From NCBI GenBank assembly GCA_003339415.1, contig PDHQ01000013.1:44931-108930 (forward strand): DNA of 64,000 nt. Direction: 5' to 3'. Made by a program: the position numbers and the translations under genes. Source of the stretch: Ophiocordyceps camponoti-saundersi (nom. inval.). Taxonomy: Eukaryota > Ascomycota > Sordariomycetes > Hypocreales > Ophiocordycipitaceae. The notes under the pieces are model-generated. The model was not told where the DNA came from. It saw only the letters and a program-made list of their open reading frames with translations, and did no database searches. Below, piece after piece: positions 10,867 through 20,759 of the stretch (position 1 is the first letter of the stretch; each line of letters begins with the position of its first letter).

Positions 10867-10878
10867 CACGTGACGTCA
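10867..10878. promoter_or_regulatory. Overlapping E-box and CRE palindromes upstream of eL34
   Basis: CACGTG (10867-10872) and TGACGTCA (10871-10878) share two bases and form a compact composite site about 180 bp before the eL34 start codon. CACGTG is bound by bHLH factors (Cbf1/Pho4 type) and TGACGTCA by CREB/ATF-type bZIP factors in fungi (family knowledge). Use at this gene is inferred from position. The rest of the 318-bp spacer 10689-11006 shows nothing else notable. Confidence 0.5.
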
Positions 10879-11006
10879 TATCTTCGTAAAAATACAACCC
10901 ACAGGCGATGACTGATCAAGACAAATCAATCGTGAACTTCCTCCAAGCACGTGATTCCAGCCATGATTCCAGCCGTGAGCCCACTCCAAACTTCATCCTT
11001 GATTTC

Positions 11007-11631
11007 TTAGTGACAGTCCTTGTCCATCCTGAACCAATTCGGATGTTCCACATGCATCCACGGTCTGATGCCAAATGGATTTTCTTCTCGACTCTTCTCG
11101 GCCTGTGCAAAGACTTGCTTGCTCTCTTCGTCCCTCATGAGCTCCGTGAACTCCTTGATCTCAGCCTGGGTATCGTTGACGGCCTTCATAAAAGCATGAA
11201 ACATGACGTCGGCTACGAGTGAATTCGCTTATTAGATTCTGTTGCTGAACGTCGCGGGGTGGGTATGCGGGACTCACGGGATGGGTGTAATTGAACCAAA
11301 GGTTCTATTATTCTGGGGATGATATCGCGGAGCATTCGCGCCTGATATACAGATCAGTATGATGGGCTGAGAAGCGTCGGCTGGGGCTCTAGCCGACTTG
11401 GACGCCACCCACTTTGATATGTAGAAGCTTGAGTCGCTTCATCGCCATCTTGAGCTGCTCCTCTTCTAGGGACTGCGCGTCGCACAAGGCTTGGTCATCG
11501 ACCGACGGTTTGCTCTCCATGCCGTCCATTCTGATTTTCTGAGGGTGTTCTAGGTCAGAAATCAATGACGCCAGTCGGCTCGTAGTCGTAGCTTGCCGTA
11601 GGTTGGTCGCGGGGGGGGGTTGCACGATCAT
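11007..11631 (-). CDS. Small conserved-looking protein of unknown function
   Basis: Three exons: 11631-11413, 11341-11278, 11212-11007; 162 aa. Introns are 71 and 65 nt with donors GTGGGT and GTGAGT; all junctions keep one frame. I do not recognise the family. The N-terminal ~60 residues are Pro/Thr-rich. A predicted helical, charged segment follows (SLEEEQLKMAMKRLKLLHIK, then a continuation through KEFTELMRDEESKQVFAQA), consistent with a coiled coil or helical hairpin. The end is distinctive, with Trp and His (IRPWMHVEHPNWFRMDKD). There is no signal peptide or membrane helix. A kinetochore or other complex subunit would fit this layout, but that is speculation. The start is the first ATG after GTG-only upstream frame. 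Confidence 0.65.
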
Positions 11632-12468
11632 GGGCTCGATCACGAGCGTAGGCGGGTGGTCTTGGAAACACGGAAGTCCTAAAAGCGTTGGGGTAGAGGG
11701 GAATACGGACTAATATTTATCCTTCTCTAGCGTCTCGCAGGAGGTGAGTTTTATTCTTCATCGCCAATGGAAAAAGTCTAGAAGACCCTACTCTGCTGCG
11801 TACAATCGTAGCGGTCTTCAACGAGAGCAATCAAAAGCTCATTCAAGAAAGCTTCAGATGAGGTTTCTCATCTTTCTTCTAGGTGCCTGCCTAGGTACCT
11901 ATCTGTTATGCAGTCCGCGATACCACGCGACTGATCTGATGCGGCTGACAATGTACATACATAGAGCTTAGTAAGCTTTAAGGTCTCCTACAAGTCATCC
12001 GCTAGCTGTGGGACACCAGCTGTACGCGGAAAGGTGGAGCGAAGGCACTTTCGAGATACTTGGGCGAGATGAGGCGCTCTCAGTGGCTGGCCGCTTACCC
12101 CCTCGAGGAGAGGGGGGCCATCGGAACAACACAAAAACCTTACCTAAGCTCGTCAACAGTGCGGATTGAAAATTGCCTACAGCCCAGCCTCTCTTAATCT
12201 GGTACTTCATCGTTGCCGTGGTAGGATATCATTACCAGCAAGACCGATAACCACCGCCCGACGCGGTCTTCTCCTAGGCGTGCCCTTCCGGCTCATCCTT
12301 CGGGCAAGAGACCTGGCCTTTCGACGAGCTTCGTCCGCCCCTGGAGCGCCTGACGCCTGTCTATCTGTCCACCCACCTGCAGCTCTCCCCTCGCTCGCCC
12401 ACCCGCTCGAAAGCTGCGCTGCCAGGTTCGAAACATCTCGAGAGGAAGAACCGAAGAGAGGTTTCGAG
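11632..12468. other. divergent promoter region
   Basis: 837 bp between the small unknown (-) and the FAR1-type gene (+). It contains a TGCCTGCCTAGGTACCTA palindrome-type cluster near 11883-11900. The frame upstream of 12469 stays open for about 100 codons without an ATG and reads as leader. No other gene seen. Confidence 0.5.
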
Positions 12469-13092
12469 ATGCCAAACACGCCACCTCCATCTCTGCTCCC
12501 CCCGCCTGAGGGCATCTTCCGGTCGTTCGAAGACCTGATGGCCTCGGTGCAGCGCGTGGCCAAGGACCAGGGCTATGGTATCGTCAAGCTTCGGGCCTCC
12601 AACTATCGCGACGGGAAGCCAACCCGCTACGACCTTGTGTGCGATCGCGGCGGCGTCAAGTACAACAGTACGGCCAAGAAGCGTAATCCCTCGACGCGCA
12701 AGATTGACTGTCCCTTTCGCGCCAAGGCCGTCTGCGAGGTTCAGCTGGGAAACCAATGGCGGTTTGCCCTGCAAGAGCCGCGTCACAACCACGAGCCTCG
12801 TGTGCCGTCCGGGACGCCTGGCCAGGAGAACTCTCCTCTGACGTCAACCATCAGGTCCTTCACCAACAAGATTGACCGCCTGAGCCACGATGTCACTCAG
12901 GGCCTGATGCGCATCGAGCAGCGCCTGGAACACATTGAGAAGCGCATGGAAAACCTCGAAGCTCGTGCCGGTAGCTATGAGCCGCGCTTCCAGGCCATAG
13001 AATCGCGTCTTCAGGGCATGGAGGGTCCCCGTATGGACGGCATGGGCATGGACGACGTGGAGTCTCGCCTCCTGGCTTCCTCGGTCATGTAG
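12469..13092 (+). CDS. FAR1-type DNA-binding domain protein
   Basis: Single exon, 207 aa from ATG 12469. Residues ~20-110 match the FAR1/WRKY-GCM1-type zinc domain of fungi: FRSFEDLMASVQRVAKDQGY, then VKLRASNYRDGKPTRYDLVC, KIDCPFRAKAV and RHNHEP. The spaced C...C...HNH ligands are visible. The rest is a heptad-rich coiled coil (RIEQRLEHIEKRMENLEAR), followed by a Met/Gly-rich tail. In plants this domain derives from MULE transposases and serves as a transcription factor; fungal stand-alone versions are common and mostly uncharacterised. No transposase catalytic domain is attached here. A nuclear, dimeric DNA-binding role is inferred. Confidence 0.82.
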   Translation: MPNTPPPSLLPPPEGIFRSFEDLMASVQRVAKDQGYGIVKLRASNYRDGKPTRYDLVCDRGGVKYNSTAKKRNPSTRKIDCPFRAKAVCEVQLGNQWRFALQEPRHNHEPRVPSGTPGQENSPLTSTIRSFTNKIDRLSHDVTQGLMRIEQRLEHIEKRMENLEARAGSYEPRFQAIESRLQGMEGPRMDGMGMDDVESRLLASSVM

Positions 13093-15615
13093 GAAAATGG
13101 CCAGGATGCCCAGTGAGTTGCGATGTTGGCGCTTGGAGGAACCAGTGGTGGCGATTTGGAGGGGGCCATGGTGCCGTCGGTCGTCGATGACAATATCCCA
13201 CCAAACAGTCGTCACTTCGCACCAGGCCGTCACTGAGTGCGCAATGGACGGGACCTGATCGGCACAAGTTTTATACCAGGACGGGGAGGTATCTACGGTT
13301 GTGAAGGGCAACGGCGATCATCAACGGGCAGTCGAAGGGCAGTTTGTGGGCGTTCCGGGTCGCACAGAGTTGACTAGCTTGCCAATGTCTGCTTTCATTC
13401 TCACACATCGTCATCGTCTAGTTTCTCTTTTTCTCCCACAGATGTGGATGAGGGAGAGGGAGGTTTGAAGGCTCTGTTTTACTATCTAGGTAGCTCTTGG
13501 TTCGTTTGACGAATACCAGTTTGCTCGTTTGTTTGAACGCACTCAAATTGCTAGCGAGAAAGAGAAGCGGAAGATAGGACTACGACACTTACACTGAAGA
13601 AACGATCATCTTTCCAGTGACGTTTCTGGACACTTGATCGTGTGCCATTCGAGCTCATGTTTGGGCAGAGAGCATCGCGGCATCACGCCGCGTAGCTTGC
13701 ACTCTGTGACCCAAACATCTGCACATCAGGCAATGCCTCTTCTTCCCCATCAGCAATGCAAACGACACAGTTCATTTCAGGTAAACAGTCGCGAGCACGG
13801 CGACTAGCTTTGACTTGGCAACCATGCTTGCGGTCCCCAAGGCAGGGGATGTGTCTAGGAGACGAAACGTCGACGACGAAGGCGTGGCGCATCAGGCACT
13901 GGTTGATAGGCCGACAACGATCGGATACGCCCGCAACAGGGCGGAGGCGACGACAACTCCTCGGCGGCGCGGGAAAGAGCATTTCGCCGCCCAATCCTTC
14001 AAGCCATGGCTGCGGCAACTTGTCTATTGTGGCTTGCTTTCCTCTTCTTCTCGTGACCGCATGACACGCACATGTTTCAGCATCGAATTCTCTCTCTCCC
14101 AGGCCTTTTTTTTTTTGGCTTGCCGTTTCCCATCAAGACATGAGACCTGACAGTACCATAAGTCGAGATGGATGCTTGCGGGTGCCACACGGATGGTTGG
14201 CCGTGTCCGCCCCCGGCTCGCCTACCTGTGACTTGTACCGTCGCAGTCTGGGCAAGCCTTGATCCTGACCAGCCTTGATCCTCGCCCCTCCACCCCGTAC
14301 CTGATGATATTACTCCCCCTTGCCGTTCTCATAGCCCATGCATGTGCGGAACTGAGCCTGGAAAGAGAACGGGCTTCGGAGGTTCTGCGCAAGTCATGAG
14401 GAAACCCAGGGAACCTATTTCCGCCAGCTGATGTGCAGGGAGATGACGCATATCTGTGTTGAGAGGCGGTAGCACATGGATGCAACCCATTACTGCATGC
14501 GTCGATGCACAGCGTATGTAAGTACCTATGTATGTAGGTAGGTAGTATGACTTGTCGTGGCACGCGAAGTATCGTGGCAGCAAGCCTCCTAGGTGCCCGG
14601 TTTCCTCCACCGGACGATAAGCGTGATCATGGAAAGGCAAGCCTCATGCCGTCCGTTCATGCCTGCTTGGATGTGTCGTGAGAACTTTGTGTTGGCTCAG
14701 TAATCATGCTCAAAGACAGACAAGCCTGCAGGGTCTCAAAACGTCAGTAAGCCGCCGTCCACCCACAAGGACGAACCCAGCCGCATGCTCGGAAAGGATG
14801 GGATCAAGCCGGCGTCCTCGTCCTTGCCCAGTGACTCTGGGCCCCCTCTTCACGCGTTCCCTCCACGCACGCCACGCAAGACACAGTCGACCGAATGAAA
14901 CGAGGCCCGGTGGAACGACGGAACAGCCTCGATGGCGGTTCGCCGTTTCGCCGCGAGCAAGCCGGGGATTGAGACAGTCTGGATTTGACGGGCTGCGAGA
15001 GAGTCGGACCACGTCAAGGGCAAGCACACAGCATCGTCATGTGGTACCGCCGACGTGTCTTGGTCAAGGGTGGTGGACTATCAGTGAGACGAGTAGGTTG
15101 GTAGGAAGGTAGGTAGGTAGGTAGGTAGTCGGTCTAAGCCCTGCCCCTTCAATTGAAGATATGCCTATATCGGGCCATAGTCGCGTTGGGGCCCAAGACT
15201 GCAGCAACCGTAAGCTTTGCTGCCGCCGAGAATGGTCAACCTTGCGAAGATATGTTGGCACTCTGAAACCCGTGAGAAATGAAACTTCATTTCTGTAGAG
15301 CCAATTGAAGCAGTCGGCGGGCTTTGATGACGCCGTCAGCTGCGGTGCGAAAGTAGCCCCACCACACGAATATCACTATAACGGAGCCTTACGAGGCTAC
15401 GACTCCAACAGCTGCGGTCAGCTCGTCGAAGCTCTGGTCTGCACCATCCATCCATCCCTCAAATCTTGACTCGTCATCCGCGCTACAGCACGCCCGGCGC
15501 CCCCAAATCGATCTGTCAACTGCCTCATCTGTCCGAAATGCCCGCCCAGGCCGGCTGAGCCGCGGTTAGCCTTCTCCCGATCACCACCGAAACAGCGTAG
15601 CGTCTCACCAGGATC
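13093..15615. other. 2.5-kb gene-poor spacer
   Basis: No convincing gene on either strand; open frames are short, lack ATG starts or read through low-complexity bases. Features seen: an 11-T run near 14107-14117, GTAGGTAG clusters at about 14536-14550 and 15093-15129, and a TGCATACGTATGTA-like AT tract near 14510-14540. The stretch is long for this window and could hide a non-coding transcript or a lineage-specific gene. Confidence 0.5.
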
Positions 15616-17230
15616 ATGCCGGTGCTCAGCTTTATCCTGAGCGAGGACGGCGTCGCTGCTTTCCGCGAAGCTCTCATCTGTCTCAGCAAGTTCAGTGACG
15701 ACGTATCTTTAGAAGCGAGGAAAGATTCAGTACGAGGTCCCTTGCAGTTGCACCGTCATCACGAGCCTGATTCGAGCCTCACTGCAGTTTGTCCTCACTA
15801 CTCTTAACAATTCCAAGTCTGCGTACGCCAGCTTCAAGTTCGCCACCAACAAGTTTTTTTCCCGATACGAGTACCACGCCAGCGAGCAATCCAGCGAGCG
15901 TTTTCGTTGTAGACTGTACATTAGAGCAAGCGCCGCCGTTTCTTTGCCTGCCAACGCTTTACCTGCTAACGAGCTGCTTTAAGGCACTCATTTCGCTCTT
16001 TAGAAGTCGCTCCAGCGTCGATTCTCAACGGGATTCAGAGAAGCAGACGCTTATTGAAAGATGCGACATTGCCATCGAGGACGGTGATGGCGTCAAAAGT
16101 CGCCTCAATGTGCGTATCGTCTTCAGGAACGGCTTGACGTCCACGCACCAGTTACCCTTCGAAATCGTGGTACCCGTGCATGCCAAATTCAACAAGCAAG
16201 AGGCTCCACACTACTGGACCATTTCTTCGAAGACTCTTCGCCAGTTGATGGACCACTTCGGCCCAGGAATAGAGTATCTCGACATTAACACAGATGGCGA
16301 CCACGTGAACTTTACCTGCTTCAGCGAGAAGACGGTCACTGAAGATGGTGTGTTTCGTGTCGTCGCATTGTCATTTTGTTCGCAAGCCTGACTGACCAAT
16401 AGTAGCGGTACTCAAGAAGCCGCTGCAAACGTCCATCGCTGTCGAGGTGGACGAGTTTGACGACATTGAAGTTGAGGACAAGCTCCACATTGTCATTTCC
16501 GTCAAGGACTTCAGGGCCATCATCCAACATGCCGGCGGCACGGGCAATGTCTTGTCTGCCCGCTACTCACTGCCTGCCCGACCTATTCAGCTCACTTACA
16601 CAAGCGATGTCATATCGTGTGAGTTTCTCATCATGACTGTCGGTGAGCGTGGGAGCAACCCCAACCAGAAAACGAAAAAGGGTCGCAAGAACGCTGCGCG
16701 GCACGGAGCAGCCAGGCTGGAAGCAACGTCTCGTAGGACGAGCGTTGATCCGTCCGAAACGACGAGGCAGAATCCTTCTCAGGTCTCGCGGCTAGAGCCT
16801 CCCATCGCGTCACTGGCGCAACGACCAAAACCGGTGCCTAGTATCGCGTCTGCCAAAGCCAGCGCATCGAGGATCGGAGCCTTTGATCTGCGGCCGTCGC
16901 AGAAGCCGCCGCCGCCGCCAACGCTGCAGTCGGAGAGCCTGTTCGTGGAAGATGAAGGATGGGAACCGGTCAGAGACGAGTACGACGACGGCGAGGAAGA
17001 CGCAAGATTGGAGTGGGATCACAGCGCTGAGCCAGTGAGTTGCAGGCGACAAGTCCTGATGGTTTCATAAGCTGACCCGACAGAATCTTACGGCCGTGGG
17101 CATGAACCGGGGGGTCGAAGAGTTACCTGGTGGTCTAGAGCCATCCCAAGCTGCTCAGGCCGAGCCGACGTGTCTCGAACCAACACAGAGGCTTTCTGAT
17201 GTCCAGAATTTCGCGCTTTTCCCCGATTGA
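15616..17230 (+). CDS. rad9: DNA damage checkpoint clamp subunit Rad9
   Basis: Five exons: 15616-15729, 15788-15925, 15984-16347, 16406-17034, 17084-17230; 463 aa. Rad9 is one subunit of the 9-1-1 clamp loaded at damaged DNA to activate ATR/Mec1 signalling. The N-terminal two-thirds is a PCNA-like fold: LSKFSDDVSLEARKDS then TTLNNSKSAYASFKF (matching the human NSSRSAYACF strand), RCRLYIRALISLFRSRS, and HYWTISSKTLRQLMDHFGPG. A disordered Ser/Pro-rich tail with acidic patches follows, the usual place for checkpoint phosphorylation. Intron 2 (15926-15983) appears to be a GC-AG intron: donor GCAAGC, perfect TGCTAAC branch point. Other introns are 49-58 nt. The stop lies 22 bp from the stop of the opposing Ats1 gene. 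Confidence 0.92.
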
Positions 17231-17252
17231 GGGGCAGACACGAGAACACCTG

Positions 17253-18341
17253 TTAGTCGCCGTTGATGCAGATCCAACTGGTAGCACAGCCGGCGCCTAC
17301 GCCGTATATGCGACAGCCTGAAGGCATGAAGCGTGCCGAGGCGATGACGTTCCAGCGGCCTTTGACATTTCCCCGCTCGACCTGCGGGCCGCAGTTTCCG
17401 TGTTCACCCCATCCCCACGACAAGGCGTCACCTTGCTCCGACAACGCCACAACGTGTTCACTGCCGATGGCCATCTTAGTGAGTCGAGGGAGACCTGGAG
17501 GAGGGAGCTGGCCGTGATCGTCGCGGCCCCAGCCAAGCAAAGAACCGTCCTTGCATAAGATGTAGAAGTTACCCCAGCCAGCTCCTACATCGACCCAAGG
17601 GGGAGCTGTTGCGGGAGCTTGCGAACACAGCTGCCACTTGTCTGACCCCATGACATGAATTTTTCCGCTTTCCGCCTTCCCAAAGAAGCACGTGGCTTCC
17701 TTGGCGCAGACAGCTCGAACGACTGGGAAGCCGATGTCAAGGATTCTGCGGGGTGAGTGCAAAACGGCTGCGGGGTTACCGATCTGCGTCTTCCGACAGT
17801 TTCCCCAGCCATAAGAGTCTCCGTTGCTGATGACGACGACGGCGTGCCCCATGCAGGCGGACAAGCACACAATCTCAGTATCTGCCGGCGGAAAGCCCTC
17901 GATGGCGGTGGCCGTCGGCGTACGCACCACCAGCTCTCCGGCGCCCAGTTCCCCTTTCATGCCAGTACCAAAGGTGAGGAGTCTCGTCACCCTACCGTCT
18001 GAATCTCGGGCGGCAACCAAGGAAGCCTCCCAAGTAGCGGCTATGGCGTAGACCAGTCCGGGCTGCGGCTCGCCATCCCTTACGAGACGGACGGGTTGAA
18101 ACAGCGGCACGGTTGGCTGTGTCGCGAGCCCACAGGCGCCACTCGTCGAGTCGCCGCTCCAGTAGAGATGGCCAGATTTGGTCAAAAGAAGAGTATGGTT
18201 TCCCCCAGCGGCGACCTGAACGATCGGTTCCGATGGCGGGCTGGGATGAAACTCGACCTGCTTCGGCACCGAAACGTCTTCGCGGTGTCCGATGCCTAGC
18301 TGTCCAGAAGAATTTGAGCCGATAGAAAAGATGGCATTCAT
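17253..18341 (-). CDS. ats1: RCC1-repeat protein, Ats1/Kti13-like
   Basis: Single exon, 362 aa, ATG 18341. It is built of RCC1 repeats forming a beta-propeller: IFSIGSNSSGQLGIGHRED at the N-terminus, then VQVAAGGNHTLLLTKSGHLY, FGTGMKGELGAG, DSYGWGNCRKTQIG and GWGRDDHGQLPPPG. The length and the six to seven degenerate repeats match yeast Ats1/Kti13. That protein partners with Kti11/Dph3 in diphthamide synthesis on eEF2 and in Elongator-dependent tRNA wobble uridine modification (family knowledge). It has no signal peptide and is probably cytosolic. It shares a 290-bp divergent promoter with prephenate dehydrogenase and meets Rad9 tail to tail. Another RCC1-family role cannot be excluded. Confidence 0.8.
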   Translation of the reverse strand: MNAIFSIGSNSSGQLGIGHREDVSVPKQVEFHPSPPSEPIVQVAAGGNHTLLLTKSGHLYWSGDSTSGACGLATQPTVPLFQPVRLVRDGEPQPGLVYAIAATWEASLVAARDSDGRVTRLLTFGTGMKGELGAGELVVRTPTATAIEGFPPADTEIVCLSACMGHAVVVISNGDSYGWGNCRKTQIGNPAAVLHSPRRILDIGFPVVRAVCAKEATCFFGKAESGKIHVMGSDKWQLCSQAPATAPPWVDVGAGWGNFYILCKDGSLLGWGRDDHGQLPPPGLPRLTKMAIGSEHVVALSEQGDALSWGWGEHGNCGPQVERGNVKGRWNVIASARFMPSGCRIYGVGAGCATSWICINGD

Positions 18342-18631
18342 CTCCTTGGAGCTTGATTATGGCTGAGAAGGGGGTTTGCTTTCGAGACCTCCGTATCTGT
18401 GCCTACCTATGTCCGTAGTATAAGACGAACTGTCGCATCTCTTCGTCGTCTGATATGATGCGCCTGACAGGGTCACGTGTGTTAAGTGGCATCAGTGAGT
18501 GCTTACATAAACATAGTCACAACTATAAAATTAGGTAGCTACAGCTTGTCTCGGTACCTTGCTACTCTGCTGGGAAAATTTCGCACTCCATCCCTATCTC
18601 ATCTCATCCTCTTCCCACAGGCGCAGCCCCC
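18342..18631. promoter_or_regulatory. bidirectional promoter, ats1 / tyr1
   Basis: 290 bp between two divergent start codons. A CACGTG E-box lies at 18474-18479, within GTCACGTGT. A pyrimidine-rich stretch (about 18590-18620) precedes the tyr1 ATG. No coding potential. Confidence 0.55.
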
Positions 18632-20539
18632 ATGGCCTCGGTATCCTCCGCCGTCCCGACAGGGATGGAGGGCTTCGTTGTCGGACTCATCGGTATGGGG
18701 GACATGGGGAAAATGTACGCCGAGAGGCTCGCCGCGGCTGGTTGGAAGTGAGTCTGCGTTGTGCCGCGGGTCGTCTTGTCTTCAGCTGCAGCGTTCCGAT
18801 TCGAGGGTGAGTCTTGACTACTTGGTCTGCTTTCTTTTCCTCCATGCCCACCTAACTCCCACTGTTCTCACCCTTTCCCTCGCTCTTTGCCCCAATATCT
18901 CGTCAATGATGACTAGAGCGCATTTGGCTCGAGTTTTACTCGGTGTCGTCCGGGGTCCGTTCCGGCTCCTGGACAATGGCTCCGTTGTATCTCGGTGATG
19001 AAAACGCTTGCTACCTTATCAAAAACTTTTTTGTCTGATACGATGTTACCACTTCAACTCTGCACGCTACTTCATGAAAGCCTTTCTCTTTAAGATACCG
19101 ATCAGATAAAGCTGACTGATATGGAAGTCTCATAGGGCAGATGAATAACCGTAGACGTTCTCAGGATCCTGGCTTGCGATAGGGAAGATAGATTCGATAG
19201 CCTACGAGAAAGATATATTGGAACAGTACGACGTTTGTGGACACCTTTGTATGCCTCCAATTTTACTGCTCTGACGCTGAATAACTCTGTGCTCTGCAGA
19301 AGAACATCGAGATCTGTCGCAATGGCCATCTCGTGTCCCGCGCCAGCGACTTCATCATCTATAGCCTTGAGGCTGCTATTATCGACAGCGTCATCGCTCA
19401 ATATGGCCCCTGTATGAGCTTTCCTCCCTCCCTCCCCCTTTCGTCTCAAACGGAACGCCGTCCAACTCATGGTCGGTTATCGACTGGACAAAGCCACCAA
19501 ATTAGGAGCCATCGTCGGAGGCCAGACGTCGTGCAAATCGCCCGAGATTGCGGCTTTCGAGGCACACCTACCGGCGGATGTGTTTATCGTCTCATGTCAC
19601 TCCCTCCATGGACCGGCCGTCGACCCTCACAACCAACCCCTCGTCCTCATCCAGCACCGAGCTCCAGATTCGGCTCTGCGTACGGTCGAGACGGTGCTCG
19701 GCTGTCTGCGATCCAAATTCGTCCACTTGTCGGCTCTGGAGCACGATCGCATCACCGCCGATACGCAGGCCGTCACTCACGCCGCCTTTCTCTCCATGGG
19801 CAAGGCATGGCACGCCAATCGCCAGTTCCCGTGGGAGAGCAGCCGGTATATTGGCGGCATCGAGAGCGTCAAGATCAACACGATGCTTCGAATCTTCAGC
19901 CAGAAGTGGCACGTCTACGCCGGTCTGGCCATTCTTAACCCGGAGGCCCGCAAGCAGGTGGCCCAGTACGCCGAGAGCGTCACCGCGCTGTACAAGCTGA
20001 TGCTCGAAGGCGACCTCGAAGGCCTCCGTCGTCGCGTCTACGCCGCTCGTGACAAGGTCTTCCACCACCGGTGGGAGTCAGGCCCACTGATCAAGCCGTC
20101 CGTCCTGTCGTCCTTTTCCCACGGCCGCCCCTCCCCGGACGCCGACGAGTCTTCCTCCTCTACGCCCAACAACCACCTCTCGCTGCTGGCCATGGTCGAC
20201 TGCTGGGCCGCTCTTGACATCGTGCCGTACGAGCACATGATATGCAGCACGCCCCTCTTCCGGCTGCGACTCGGTGTCGCCGAGCACCTCTTCCAGAACA
20301 CTCGTCTGCTCGACGAGGCCCTTCGCACCGCCGTCGACGACAAGACCTATCGCAGCGACGACCTCGAGTTTACCTTTGCTGCTCGCGGCTGGGCGGAATG
20401 CGTCACGCTTGGTCATTTCGAAACGTGGAGAAAGCGCTTTGAGAGTACCCAAGACTTCTTCCGTCCGCGGTTTGCCGAGGCCAAGATTATCGGCGACCAG
20501 ATGATGAAGAAGATGTTGGAGAGCATCGAGCAAACCTAA
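18632..20539 (+). CDS. tyr1: Prephenate dehydrogenase (NADP+)
   Basis: Four exons: 18632-18747, 19165-19225, 19300-19411, 19494-20539; 444 aa. It oxidatively decarboxylates prephenate to 4-hydroxyphenylpyruvate in tyrosine synthesis. The dinucleotide site is GLIGMGDMG (exon 1), with the second strand ILACDREDRF (exon 2). The catalytic region has STKLGAIVGGQTS, IVSCHSLHGPAVDP and HRITADTQAVTHAAFLSMG. The helical C-terminal domain holds IGGIESVKINTMLRIFSQKW. Intron 1 is 417 nt, far longer than its neighbours; I joined across it because GWK-ILACD restores the Rossmann fold directly. Inside it lies a 21-nt exon-like segment (see findings). Introns 2 and 3 are 74 and 82 nt. Confidence 0.93.
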
Positions 20540-20759
20540 CAGGGGAGAAAGGAGATGGCGATAATGAAGAGATGGGGTATCAATACGGTTTGGTCATCTA
20601 TCACGTGTAAGGGCAGCCTTTGCTGCCATATCCTGTATCAGGCAAACTATGCGGCGGACTCGTCATGCAGACACAAGTAGCCTCTGTCCCATTTCCCTTG
20701 CCAGCTTCTTTCGAGGAAACATTCGTCGGATCTTCGGCTGTAAAAGCGTGCCTCATGCA

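Noticed and set aside
12166..12468. N-terminal extension of the FAR1-type protein
   Set aside because: The extension starts with TTG and has leader-like composition; the protein family core begins after ATG 12469.
14678..15112. 144-codon + strand frame in the 2.5-kb spacer
   Set aside because: It lacks an ATG start and is Arg/Ser/Pro-rich, as expected for GC-rich non-coding DNA.
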